64,000 nt of DNA from Bog-950 sp044225825 (GTDB taxonomy: Bacteria > Bacteroidota > Bacteroidia > Chitinophagales > LD1). Shown here in pieces: positions 8,486 through 17,213 of the stretch. The translations under genes and the position numbers were made by a program. The DNA lies in assembly GCA_044225825.1 (NCBI GenBank), contig JBGAIB010000005.1, positions 124,001 to 188,000 of the forward strand, written 5' to 3'. Under the pieces are notes generated by a model. It saw only the letters and a program-made list of their open reading frames with translations, was not told the DNA's origin and did not search any database. Position 1 is the first letter of the stretch, and the number at the start of each line of letters is the position of its first letter.

Positions 8486-9919
8486 TTATTCGAAATCGCC
8501 ATTTACGCGATCGTCCTCAAACCAGTTTTTGAACTGCGTAATCATACCTTCCAGGAAGTTCTTCTTACCCTTGTTGCGCTCATCCATGCGTTCCTCAATG
8601 TGCTGAACAGGTTGAACCATTTCCTCTACCAGTTCTTCCGTTTCCAATACCGGTTCTTCCACCATCGGGGTTTCTTCTACCACTTGTTCTACTGCCGGAG
8701 TTTCGTAAAACTCGGCATAAAACTCGCGGCGGGCTTCTTCGGTCATTTCGTTGTATTCCTTGTAACCTTCGGCAACCAAACCAATACCAGTGGCAAACAT
8801 TGGGTGCTTGTATTCTTCTTTATTAGTCTTGGCCAGATATGAGGTTGGATAACCGATACGGGTTGATAAACCTGTGATGTACTCCGCCAATTGCTTAATA
8901 TGCTTTAACTGCGAACCACCTCCTGTAATAACTACACCGGCGTTCAACGAGTTGGCATAGCCGGAACTCTTGATTTCGAAATGCACCTGCGTGAAAATCT
9001 CTTCCATTCGGGCATTAACGATATGGGCCAGGGTGCGCATCGAAATTTCCTTGCGGTCGCGGCCTGCAATACCGGGGATTGAGATGATTTCGTTCTCGTG
9101 CGTCTCAGCAGGCACTGCACTACCAAATTTGGTTTTCAGTTGCTCTGCTTGTGGCTTCAGCAATTTGCAGCCTTCCATAATATCCTCGGTAATAATGTTA
9201 CCGGCAAAAGGAATAACAGCAGTATGTCGGATAATCTTGTTTTTGAAGATGGCAATATCGGTAGTACCACCACCAATATCTACCAGCACCACACCTGCCT
9301 CCAGTTCGTCGGGGTGCAATACGGCTGCCGAAGAAGCCAGTGGTTCCAGGAACAGACCTGCCATTTTAAGGCCAGCCTTTTCAACGCATTTTTTAATGTA
9401 CTGCGCAGCAGTAACCTTGCCGGTAATGATATGGAAATTAGCTTCCAAACGGCTGGCACACATGCCTACCGGGTCAATAACGTTTTGCAGGTTATCTACA
9501 CTAAACTCCTGTGGCAATACGGTGATGATGCGTTCGCCGGGCTCCAGGGCAATACGCTTCATGTTATTCACCATGGTGCGGATGTCCTCGCGGGTAATTT
9601 CCTCATCCGGATTTTCGAGCGTATAAATATCGCGGCTTTGCTTACTGCTGATATGCTGCCCGGCAATACCTACGTAAACACTTTTTATATCAAAACCGCT
9701 CTGGCGCTTTGCTTCAGCCACGGCATCAATAACTGCATCAGTGGTCAGCTTAATGTTGGTTACCTCTCCACGGGTTACACCATAGGAAGGAACCTTGCCC
9801 AATCCCAAAATTTTTATTTTGCCGTATTGGTCGCGCTCGGCAACAATGGCGGCAATTTTGGTGGTTCCGATATCGAGACCAACAATGATAGGGTTTTGTT
9901 TAGTGTGCGAAAGGGCCAT
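8486..9919 (-). CDS. ftsA: Cell division protein FtsA
   Basis: Actin-like ATPase that tethers FtsZ filaments to the membrane and recruits late divisome proteins. The 477-residue product has the phosphate-1 loop VGLDIGTTKIAAIV near residue 13, an SHS2 (1C) domain, phosphate-2 VVLVDIGGGTTDIAIF near 210 and an adenosine motif GVVITGGGSQLKHI near 328. After the core comes an acidic, Glu/Val-rich linker of about 50 residues. It ends in a short amphipathic helix (FLEGMITQFKNWFEDD) that would bind the membrane. The acidic linkers in both FtsA and FtsZ are similar in composition. Gene order ftsQ-ftsA-ftsZ is the normal one; a strong terminator follows the stop. Confidence 0.96.
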   Translation of the reverse strand: MALSHTKQNPIIVGLDIGTTKIAAIVAERDQYGKIKILGLGKVPSYGVTRGEVTNIKLTTDAVIDAVAEAKRQSGFDIKSVYVGIAGQHISSKQSRDIYTLENPDEEITREDIRTMVNNMKRIALEPGERIITVLPQEFSVDNLQNVIDPVGMCASRLEANFHIITGKVTAAQYIKKCVEKAGLKMAGLFLEPLASSAAVLHPDELEAGVVLVDIGGGTTDIAIFKNKIIRHTAVIPFAGNIITEDIMEGCKLLKPQAEQLKTKFGSAVPAETHENEIISIPGIAGRDRKEISMRTLAHIVNARMEEIFTQVHFEIKSSGYANSLNAGVVITGGGSQLKHIKQLAEYITGLSTRIGYPTSYLAKTNKEEYKHPMFATGIGLVAEGYKEYNEMTEEARREFYAEFYETPAVEQVVEETPMVEEPVLETEELVEEMVQPVQHIEERMDERNKGKKNFLEGMITQFKNWFEDDRVNGDFE

Positions 9920-9954
9920 ATGTATAATTTTTCGATAATTTACTTTTTATGAGA

Positions 9955-10024
9955 ACCACATAGTCACGCACGAACCGGGGGATGTCAGGGGCACGTCGCG
10001 CCGGACCCTGCGTGTCTATGTGGT
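9955..10024. repeat. Long imperfect palindrome between ftsQ and ftsA
   Basis: ACCACATAG and CACGCA (9955-9970, one base between) pair with TGCGTG and CTATGTGGT (10009-10024). This gives a 15-bp stem with one T-T mismatch around a GC-rich 38-nt loop. On the plus strand a TTTTTT run follows, but ftsQ and ftsA are read on the minus strand. It may be a palindromic repeat element or an RNA structure in the ftsQ-ftsA transcript. Confidence 0.6.
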
Positions 10025-10035
10025 GTTTTTTACTT

Positions 10036-10830
10036 TCAAACAGCAGGGGCATCGCGTTTTACGCATACCACCTGCCCCTTAAACTTCAGGTTGATGGCTT
10101 TGTATTTATCCCAGCCTACTTTGCTCAACCCCTCCTTATAAAATATTTTCAGTCGCTCGAATTTGTCCTGCATCTCTGCATCAACCTTACCAAAACAAAT
10201 AGTGTGGTAGCCGGTAACAGGATACAGATCCATTTCACCATTCGCCCGAACATAAATTTGGTCAACAAGGGCGTTCAGAAATGTATCCTTACGGATGAAT
10301 TCGGTTAACTGAAAAAGATCGTTCTGCACTATACTATCGCGTACGGGATTGTGGTGTGTTTGCACCTCGCCCATGGCTACAATAACATGCGGCGTAAAGT
10401 TATTGCACAGCGGCAGGCGGCCGTTTGTTTCATCCAGATAGTAGCTAACACCGTCTTTGTTAATTACACGAAGAATAGGACGTTTCTGTTCAACCTGCGT
10501 TGTGATATGCTGTGTTTGATCCACAAAAATTTCGGCATGTGCTACGTAGGGATTCTTCTCTACTTCAGCTTCCAGCGTTTTAAAATCAATACGGTTCAAC
10601 TTTTTGCCTACAACCGTTCCGCCACTCAGGTAATTTATCTGCGCCTCTATTTCCTTACCGCTCAAAAAGGCAATGCCTGTTTCCTGGTCAACCTTTACCG
10701 ATATGCTTTTACAGGTTAATTGTTCCTGCTTTTTAACTGCAGCAGTAAGCACAACCACAAACAAGGCGGTAGCCGACAGTACTGCTGTTATCAGCATTAT
10801 CTTTTTAAGTATTCTCCAGAATTTCTTCAT
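10036..10830 (-). CDS. ftsQ: Cell division protein FtsQ/DivIB-like
   Basis: Bitopic inner-membrane divisome protein that links FtsA/FtsZ to the septal synthase. I use the ATG giving MKKFWRILKK (start 10830); the frame also allows a start 3 codons earlier. A single membrane segment covers about residues 9-31 (IMLITAVLSATALFVVVLTAAV). It is followed by a POTRA-type module with a strand CKSISVKVDQETGIAFLS and a second beta domain ending in KAINLKFKGQVVCVKRD. FtsQ diverges quickly, so position (between murC and ftsA) and topology carry most of the weight. Confidence 0.85.
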   Translation of the reverse strand: MKKFWRILKKIMLITAVLSATALFVVVLTAAVKKQEQLTCKSISVKVDQETGIAFLSGKEIEAQINYLSGGTVVGKKLNRIDFKTLEAEVEKNPYVAHAEIFVDQTQHITTQVEQKRPILRVINKDGVSYYLDETNGRLPLCNNFTPHVIVAMGEVQTHHNPVRDSIVQNDLFQLTEFIRKDTFLNALVDQIYVRANGEMDLYPVTGYHTICFGKVDAEMQDKFERLKIFYKEGLSKVGWDKYKAINLKFKGQVVCVKRDAPAV

Positions 10831-10994
10831 GGCATGCACCGGTAAAGCCCCGGCTTGTTAGTGTTAGCCCAAAAGTGCTACTATACCCCCAGTATGAAAC
10901 GCGGAGTTGTTGACAGAAATTGTGGAATGGATTGGGATTGGATAGTGGGATAGACAGGCCGGATGGAATGATTAACGGACAAGTGGTATCTGGA

Positions 10995-12353
10995 TCAGGC
11001 CAATAGGGCTTTAATCTCACTCAGATACTTATCGATATCGCCTGCACCAATCGTTACTACAACATCCAGGTTACTGTGGTTGCGCAGTGTTTCCATTAAC
11101 TGCCCTTTTGTTATAGAGATTTTATTAGTGCAGGTAAGTTGATCAAATATCAAATGCGAGGTAACCCCTTCAATCGGTAGTTCGCGGGCGGGGTAAATAT
11201 CAAGCAGAATTACTTCATCGGCAATGCTAAGTGCTTTGGCAAAGCCGTCGGCCAGGTCACGGGTACGGGTAAACAGATGGGGCTGGAAGATTGCAGTGAT
11301 CTTACGTTTAGGATAAATTTCGCGCACACTTTCTAAAAACACCCGGATCTCCTCCGGGTGGTGGGCATAGTCATCAATAAATACATGCTTTTCATTATCC
11401 ACCAGTTTCTCGAAACGGCGACGTATTCCCTTAAAGGTTCCCAACGCTGCTTTAATATGTTCGTCGGTAATACGCAACTCTTTGGCAATGGCGATGGCTG
11501 CAATGGCATTTTCGATATTGTGAAAGCCACCGATATTAAGGCGCAGACCTTTTAATTCCATACCAAAATAATGCACATTGAAAAGGTAACCACCATCTAC
11601 CACCCAGTACTTGCTGCAATACACATCTGCTTCGGTATCGTGCAACGAGTAAAAGGCCTTATCAAGCACCGGTAGACGGTCGTTAATACTTTGATTGGCC
11701 TTCATCACCAGGAAACCCTCATCGGAAATCTTGCCGATGAACTCCAGGAACGCCTCATCGATGGCCTCTTTGCTACCGTAAATATCAAGGTGGTCGGTAT
11801 CTACAGCAGTTACTACAGCCATATCCGGACTTAACCGATGGAATGAGCGATCGAATTCATCGGCTTCAATAACTACCACATCGTTTTGCCCCTGTAAATA
11901 ATTAGAATTATAATTTACCGCAATACCACCTAAAAAAGCTGAGCAACCAAAACCCGAATGGGTTAATATATGCGCCACCATAGCGCTAACCGTAGTTTTA
12001 CCATGTGAACCGGCAACCGCAATCGTGTACCGATCTGCAGAAATTATCCCCAACACTTCACTGCGCTTGCGGAGTTCATAGCCATTATCGCGGTAAAAGT
12101 TCAGACCTTTATGATCCTTTGGTATAGCCGGGGTATACACAACCAGGTCTGCGTCTTTAGGCATCAGTTCCAGGTTATCTTCAAAAATAACCGGCATTCC
12201 TTCGGCGCTCAGTTCTTCGGTAAGATGTGTGGCCGTGCGGTCGTAGCCGCTTACCTCCGCTCCCAGCGATTTAAAGTAACGCGCCAGTGCGCTCATACCA
12301 ATACCGCCGATCCCTAAAAAATACACCCTCTTTATTTCGCTTAATGGTTTCAT
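10995..12353 (-). CDS. murC: UDP-N-acetylmuramate--L-alanine ligase
   Basis: Adds L-Ala to UDP-MurNAc, the first amino acid of the peptidoglycan stem. The 452-residue product shows the N-terminal Rossmann motif FLGIGGIGMSALA, the Mur-ligase ATP loop GSHGKTTVSAMVAHIL near residue 115, an HLDIYGS segment in the central domain, and a C-terminal domain with DDYAHHPEEI and FQPHLFTRT. It follows murG by 14 nt and precedes ftsQ by about 160 nt. murD, mraY, murE, ftsW and ftsI are not in this stretch, so the division/wall cluster is split in this genome. Confidence 0.96.
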   Translation of the reverse strand: MKPLSEIKRVYFLGIGGIGMSALARYFKSLGAEVSGYDRTATHLTEELSAEGMPVIFEDNLELMPKDADLVVYTPAIPKDHKGLNFYRDNGYELRKRSEVLGIISADRYTIAVAGSHGKTTVSAMVAHILTHSGFGCSAFLGGIAVNYNSNYLQGQNDVVVIEADEFDRSFHRLSPDMAVVTAVDTDHLDIYGSKEAIDEAFLEFIGKISDEGFLVMKANQSINDRLPVLDKAFYSLHDTEADVYCSKYWVVDGGYLFNVHYFGMELKGLRLNIGGFHNIENAIAAIAIAKELRITDEHIKAALGTFKGIRRRFEKLVDNEKHVFIDDYAHHPEEIRVFLESVREIYPKRKITAIFQPHLFTRTRDLADGFAKALSIADEVILLDIYPARELPIEGVTSHLIFDQLTCTNKISITKGQLMETLRNHSNLDVVVTIGAGDIDKYLSEIKALLA

Positions 12354-12367
12354 GTTACTCGTTTAAT

Positions 12368-13471
12368 TCAGGCAGGCTTATTAGCCACACGCATTATTTC
12401 ATCCACTATGCGTTCGGCCGCATTGGGGATGCCCATTTTCTTAATGTTCTCGCTTAGTGTACGCATTTGCACTTCATCCTTCAGCAAATCGATGGCCGCA
12501 GGCATTAAATTCAGCTTTGCTTCATCGTCCTTGATAAGAATAGCCGAATTCCGCTGTACCAATGCAGTGGCATTATGTGTTTGGTGGTCGTCAGTAACAT
12601 TTGGTGATGGCACCAAAATTACCGGTTTGCCTACCAATTGAAATTCAGCTATGGAAAGTGCCCCTGCTCTCGATACAATTACATCCGCGCAGGCATAAGC
12701 ATAATCCATTCTGTCAATAAACTGCAACACTTTAATAGAAGAATAACGATCAGCAATCTCCTTGTAATCATCGTAATACAACTTACCGGTTTGCCATAAC
12801 AACTGTACACCGCTCTCTTTAATCCGGTCCAGTGTGGCATCTACACTTTGATTTATTTTTCGTGCACCTAAACTGCCACCAACTATCAATATCGTTTGCT
12901 TATAAGGGTCGAGGCCAAAGTAGCGCTGCGCTTCCCCCAGGTCAACCTGCATCTGTACAATTTCAGCCCTCACCGGGTTACCCGTTAAAACAATTTTCTC
13001 CTTCGGAAAAACTTTCTCCATCCCCTCGTAAGCAGTGCAAATTACACGTGCATTGCCGGCCAGCAATTTATTGGTTAAGCCGGCAAAACCGTTTTGCTCC
13101 TGAATAACGGTGGGGACCCCGGCCATACTAGCCGCACGTAACAACGGCCCGCTCGCATACCCACCTACGCCTACTGCTACGTGCGGCTTAAAATCGCGGA
13201 TAATTTGCCAAGCATTATACAAACTGGAAGCGATTTTGAATGGCAAGGCCACATTTTTTAAAACTGCCCCCCTTTGAAATCCGGCAATATTCAATCCTTT
13301 GATGGGATACCCGGCTTGCGGAACTTTTTCCATCTCCATACGACCGTTAGCACCAACAAATAGTATTTGTGCATACGGGTAGCGCTTTTTGATAGTATTG
13401 GCAATGGCAATGGCCGGAAAAATATGTCCGCCTGTTCCCCCGCCTGATATAATTACGCGCAGTTCGCTCAT
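12368..13471 (-). CDS. murG: UDP-GlcNAc--undecaprenyl-pyrophosphoryl-MurNAc-pentapeptide GlcNAc transferase
   Basis: Inner-leaflet GT28 glycosyltransferase that turns lipid I into lipid II. The 367-residue product carries the N-terminal loop ISGGGTGGHIFPA, the VGVGGYASGPLL motif near residue 100, LIVGGSLGARKIN in the C-terminal domain and a SRAGALSIAE UDP-binding segment near 265. It is the first gene of the murG-murC-ftsQ-ftsA run. The start codon is fixed by the family motif at residue 9. An exact TAGGTTTG promoter box lies 5 nt before it, so transcription seems to begin right at the ATG. No ftsW precedes it, unlike the classic cluster. Confidence 0.96.
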   Translation of the reverse strand: MSELRVIISGGGTGGHIFPAIAIANTIKKRYPYAQILFVGANGRMEMEKVPQAGYPIKGLNIAGFQRGAVLKNVALPFKIASSLYNAWQIIRDFKPHVAVGVGGYASGPLLRAASMAGVPTVIQEQNGFAGLTNKLLAGNARVICTAYEGMEKVFPKEKIVLTGNPVRAEIVQMQVDLGEAQRYFGLDPYKQTILIVGGSLGARKINQSVDATLDRIKESGVQLLWQTGKLYYDDYKEIADRYSSIKVLQFIDRMDYAYACADVIVSRAGALSIAEFQLVGKPVILVPSPNVTDDHQTHNATALVQRNSAILIKDDEAKLNLMPAAIDLLKDEVQMRTLSENIKKMGIPNAAERIVDEIMRVANKPA

Positions 13472-13476
13472 TGGGC

Positions 13477-13484
13477 CAAACCTA
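13477..13484 (-). promoter_or_regulatory. -7 promoter box directly ahead of murG
   Basis: On the minus strand TAGGTTTG matches TAnnTTTG exactly and ends 5 nt before the murG ATG. It marks murG as the head of its own transcription unit with a leaderless mRNA. Confidence 0.5.
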
Positions 13485-13657
13485 CAAGAAATTTATTTTT
13501 TGGCACCGCGGCTTTTAAACGTGTTTTTGTTAGGTGACCAAAACTTTATTTAACTGAATTTCAACTAGTTGCACCTAATAAATGTTTTTTGCAGAAAAGG
13601 TGTAACCTTTTTAAAAGGCACCCGTATATAAATACATAAGAGATAAATTACTAAGGA

Positions 13658-13786
13658 ATGGTTACTAAATACGAAATACAGACAGAATCGGGCAACCGAA
13701 AAAATTCTGAAAATATTTCGGTAAAAAGTGAAACAAAAGAAACCACCCTCCGTAAAATTAAGTATAGTTCTTTAGAGAAAGAGTAA
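13658..13786 (+). CDS. Possible 42-residue small protein, unknown
   Basis: A short open frame (ATG 13658, TAA 13784) in the gap between murG and the next gene, with an AAGGA just before the ATG (spacing is unusually short). The product would be charged and Lys/Glu/Ser-rich (MVTKYEIQTESG... ending SSLEKE), without membrane segment or signal peptide. Base composition is more AT-rich than the neighbours. Nothing in it is recognisable. It may be a real small protein or chance; the gap otherwise holds only the murG promoter and a terminator for the gene on the far side. Confidence 0.25.
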   Translation: MVTKYEIQTESGNRKNSENISVKSETKETTLRKIKYSSLEKE

Positions 13787-13796
13787 AACGAAAAAA

Positions 13797-13818
13797 GGGA
13801 GAGCAACGACGCCCTCCC
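13797..13818 (-). terminator. Terminator after the T9SS protein gene at 13848
   Basis: GGGAG (13797-13801) pairs with CTCCC (13814-13818), with an extra GC pair inside. On the minus strand CTCCC is followed by TTTTTTCG. Confidence 0.6.
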
Positions 13819-13847
13819 CAGCTAAACAAACAAACGAAAAGTTATAA

Positions 13848-15659
13848 TTAGTTCTTTGTAACGATCAAATTTTTAGAATAAGGCTTGCCGTCAGCAAAAA
13901 CAACAGCAAGGTACTGACCACTAGCCAATGTTTGAACATCAATAGAAACCGTGTTGCTACCGGCAGATAATGCCACATTCTTGTTCTCTGATACAACGCG
14001 ACCGGTTACATCTACCACACGCACTTCTACTGATTGCGCAGCCGAAGTTGTAATAACCATACGGGTTACATCAACAGCAGGATTAGGCATAGGCTCGCTT
14101 ACTACAAATTCAGTAGTTCCACCAATTTTAGCAGATACAACATAAGATAATGTGCTTGCACCGTCGTTATCAATTTGATTTAAACGATAGTAGTAAGTAA
14201 TATTTTCTTGTACGTTCATATCGTCGTATTCATAAGCCAGGGTCATGGTTGAGTTATTACCGCCATCAACCCAACCGATAGTAGAGAAGGTTACGCCATC
14301 AGTGCTGCGTTGTACTTCAAATCCTTTGTTATTAATTTCGATAGCAGTTGCCCAGGTAACAGCAATTGAATTTGTTTTAGGCTCAGCATTCACATAGATC
14401 AGTTCTACCGGCAGTGCACCACCTGTGCTGGCTTTCTTCATAGCATAGTGACCAAAACCTGTGTAGATACCGCCAGGTACACCTGTTCCGGTGTAGCAGC
14501 TTCCTGCATTCTTAGAAAATTCCAACAGATCAGTAGCTTGTGACACGCTATCAACGTAACGGCTCCAGTTTTCGCTTACACCGGTAGGATCGTAACCATA
14601 AGCAGCATCATATTTCAGTGTTCTCCAGATATCGCCCTGGCTGCCTTGCACGTTGTAGCTGTTAGCAAAGGTTTCGATGCTGTAGCTAAACTGGGCATCA
14701 CCTTCGGTAGCAGCAAAACTCCAGTAACCGTGGTCGGTAATATCATCCTGCAGAATCAACCACTGTTCGGCATTTGCATTACAAGGGTTAGCAGCAAAGA
14801 AGTGGTTGTACCCTTGTTTTAAGTTACCTTGTTGAGGGCAGTTTACACAATGATCGAACATTTTACCTACGTTGCCATTGCTGTTGCGGGTGCCGTCGTT
14901 AAACTTACCCATAACCTGTGCACCACCCGCCGGTATGCTAACGAAATTCATACGGGTAGCGTTATAACCATTTACCTCGGTGCCGATAGGATATACATAT
15001 GAATTGGCAGAAGCAACCATACGGCTTAGTCCACCATTGGCACTCTCGCGGATACCGCTGGTTAATATAAAACCGGTGTTAGGATTCTTATCCATATCCA
15101 GGTCAGCATATCCACTAATTGCATCTACATTGCCGTTAGTAATGCTCAGCACATATTCATCGCTTCCATTAAACGTCTTAATCAGGCCCTTTTGGTTGTT
15201 AGGAGTGCCTGCAAATACCGGCTCGTACGTACTGCTGGTGGCTGTACCAAATAACAGCGAGCCTTCCAGGCTTACGTTAGCAGCCAGTTCCACCTTATCA
15301 GTAGCGCCTGCTTTATCTACCACCATATTATACAGGCTGGCAGTGCCGGGGTTGTTCAGGTCGCCTTTAATAAACTGAGTACCGCTGCCGATGAACTTAA
15401 CGGCACGTTCCTTTGAAGTAGTATCAGCGGAAGCCGTGAAAGCCGCGTTGGTCTTGTTTTCAAAATCACCTTTCAGTTCAATGATACCGTCGTTACGGAT
15501 TGCACCGTTGGTGCTGCTGTTGTTATTGGTCAGCGAACCATCAATAAACAATAAGCTGCCTTTCTGATTATAGATGGCGGCGCCCATGTTGTTAAATTCA
15601 AATTGACCAAAGGTCAGAGCAGGGATCAGTGCGATAAGGATGAATAATGTCTTTTTCAT
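13848..15659 (-). CDS. Large T9SS type A cargo protein, adhesin-like
   Basis: A 603-residue secreted protein. I use the ATG at 15659, which begins a clean signal peptide (MKKTLFILIALIPALTFGQ); 17 codons upstream in the same frame lack one. The N-terminal 300 residues are beta-rich with NNNSSTNGAIRNDG and a SANSYVYPIGTE motif, as in Bacteroidota surface proteins that carry filamentous or head-like beta domains. A fibronectin III-like segment follows (LPVELIYVNAEPKTNSIAVTW to YYYRLNQIDNDG). The end is a type A sorting domain with PMPNPAVDVTRM and ASGQYLAVVF. No catalytic motif is visible. It has its own terminator and probably stands alone. Confidence 0.85.
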   Translation of the reverse strand: MKKTLFILIALIPALTFGQFEFNNMGAAIYNQKGSLLFIDGSLTNNNSSTNGAIRNDGIIELKGDFENKTNAAFTASADTTSKERAVKFIGSGTQFIKGDLNNPGTASLYNMVVDKAGATDKVELAANVSLEGSLLFGTATSSTYEPVFAGTPNNQKGLIKTFNGSDEYVLSITNGNVDAISGYADLDMDKNPNTGFILTSGIRESANGGLSRMVASANSYVYPIGTEVNGYNATRMNFVSIPAGGAQVMGKFNDGTRNSNGNVGKMFDHCVNCPQQGNLKQGYNHFFAANPCNANAEQWLILQDDITDHGYWSFAATEGDAQFSYSIETFANSYNVQGSQGDIWRTLKYDAAYGYDPTGVSENWSRYVDSVSQATDLLEFSKNAGSCYTGTGVPGGIYTGFGHYAMKKASTGGALPVELIYVNAEPKTNSIAVTWATAIEINNKGFEVQRSTDGVTFSTIGWVDGGNNSTMTLAYEYDDMNVQENITYYYRLNQIDNDGASTLSYVVSAKIGGTTEFVVSEPMPNPAVDVTRMVITTSAAQSVEVRVVDVTGRVVSENKNVALSAGSNTVSIDVQTLASGQYLAVVFADGKPYSKNLIVTKN

Positions 15660-15840
15660 TTTCGTTTCGTTTAGCTCCAACAATGTATGGGCAGCGCTCC
15701 CTAAAGTCAATCAAGTTTGATTGGTGTCTCACAAGCCGCAGTTTGTATTGTAAAAACATTTATAAGTAGATGGGATAAATTGGGGATTTAAGGTGGAAAT
15801 GAATACTTAAAAGCAGGCGAATCATTCCATCCAATAGCTT

Positions 15841-15848
15841 TATTTTTG
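15841..15848 (+). promoter_or_regulatory. Putative -7 box of the pyrC transcript
   Basis: TATTTTTG matches TAnnTTTG and lies 14 nt before the pyrC ATG. No convincing -33 TTG was found upstream. Confidence 0.4.
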
Positions 15849-15862
15849 TACAAACGAACGCG

Positions 15863-17203
15863 ATGGGTGATTTCTTAATAAAGCAGGCACAACTGGTTAA
15901 TGAGGGTAAAACAATAACAGCCGACCTGCTGATACGTGATAAGCGCATTGAGCGCATTGACGGCAACTTTGATGTGAAATTTAAGGTGCAGGAAATAGAC
16001 GGCAGCGGTTTATGGCTAATGCCGGGCATTATTGACGACCAGGTGCACTTTCGCGAGCCGGGCCTTACACACAAGGCTACTATCCATACCGAAGCTCGTG
16101 CAGGCGTGGCAGGTGGAGTTACCTCTTATATGGAAATGCCCAATGTAAACCCGCCCAGTGTTACGATTGATTTGCTGGAGGAGAAGTATGCCATTGCCTC
16201 CCGTACCTCGCTGGCCAACTATTCCTTTTATATGGGCACCAACCATTCCAACCTGCTGGAGCTATTAAAGGTAGATGGCCGAAAAGTGTGTGGTATAAAG
16301 ATTTTTATGGGCTCAAGCACCGGCCATATGCTGGTAGATGAACCCAATATATTAGAAGACATTTTCCGCGAACGTGCCGATTTACTGATTGCCACGCATT
16401 GCGAGGACGATCGCCTGGTAAAAGAACGGACTAAAATGTATCACGAGAAATACGGTGACAACATTCCGTTTGAATGCCACGCCGAAATACGCAACGAGAC
16501 AGTTTGCCTAAACAGCAGCAAAATGGCCGTTGAAATGGCTAAGAAGTTCAACTCGCGCCTACACATCCTGCATATTTCTACGGCCGATGAAATCTCATTG
16601 TTCACCAACCAGATACCTCTGGAAGATAAACGTATTACCAGCGAGGTATGCGTACATCACCTGTGGTTTGATAAAAGCGATTATGCCCGTTTAGGCAGTA
16701 AGATTAAATGCAACCCGGCTATTAAAGAGGCCCACCATAAACACGCCTTGTTCGAGGCAATGCTGAACGATACGATCGACGTAATTGCTACCGATCATGC
16801 GCCGCATACCCTGGATGAGAAGAACAACCTGTATGCAAAAGCACCATCCGGATTGCCTTTGTTACAGCATACCTTAAACATGATGCTGGAATTTTACCAC
16901 ATGGGTAAAATCTCCATGGAAAAAATAGTTGACAAAATGTGTCATAAGCCTGCGGAATGCTTTGAGATCATTGACCGTGGTTACCTGCGTGAAGGCTACT
17001 TTGCTGATCTTGTATTGGTGGATCCCTACAAGAAATGGACCGTTGGCCAGGCAAACATCCTGTATAAATGTGGATGGAGTCCGTTTACGGGACATGAATT
17101 TACAGGCGAGGTTCAGAAAACCTTTGTAAACGGCCATTTGGCATATAATAAGGGTACATTTGACGAAAGCATACGCGGCGAACGCCTGGCTTTCGACCGT
17201 TAA
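15863..17203 (+). CDS. pyrC: Dihydroorotase
   Basis: Zinc amidohydrolase that closes carbamoyl-aspartate to dihydroorotate in pyrimidine synthesis. The 446-residue product shows PGIIDDQVHFREPG near residue 52, GVAGGVTSYMEMPN, the KIFMGSSTGHML loop holding the likely carboxylated Lys, THCEDD, HILHIST and IATDHAPHT near 300. The first metal motif reads DQVH where most enzymes have DxHxH; as far as I recall, this Gln is normal for Bacteroidota dihydroorotases and not a loss of function. The next gene begins 10 nt after the stop and is probably co-transcribed. Confidence 0.95.
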   Translation: MGDFLIKQAQLVNEGKTITADLLIRDKRIERIDGNFDVKFKVQEIDGSGLWLMPGIIDDQVHFREPGLTHKATIHTEARAGVAGGVTSYMEMPNVNPPSVTIDLLEEKYAIASRTSLANYSFYMGTNHSNLLELLKVDGRKVCGIKIFMGSSTGHMLVDEPNILEDIFRERADLLIATHCEDDRLVKERTKMYHEKYGDNIPFECHAEIRNETVCLNSSKMAVEMAKKFNSRLHILHISTADEISLFTNQIPLEDKRITSEVCVHHLWFDKSDYARLGSKIKCNPAIKEAHHKHALFEAMLNDTIDVIATDHAPHTLDEKNNLYAKAPSGLPLLQHTLNMMLEFYHMGKISMEKIVDKMCHKPAECFEIIDRGYLREGYFADLVLVDPYKKWTVGQANILYKCGWSPFTGHEFTGEVQKTFVNGHLAYNKGTFDESIRGERLAFDR

Positions 17204-17213
17204 AACCACCTGC

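Noticed and set aside
9098..9952. Plus-strand open frame of 284 residues opposite ftsA
   Set aside because: Composition is that of an antisense shadow of the strongly conserved ftsA; no family motif.
15866..16080. Loss of a metal ligand in dihydroorotase (DQVH instead of DxHxH)
   Set aside because: The Gln form is, to my memory, shared by Bacteroidota dihydroorotases, and all other catalytic motifs are intact.
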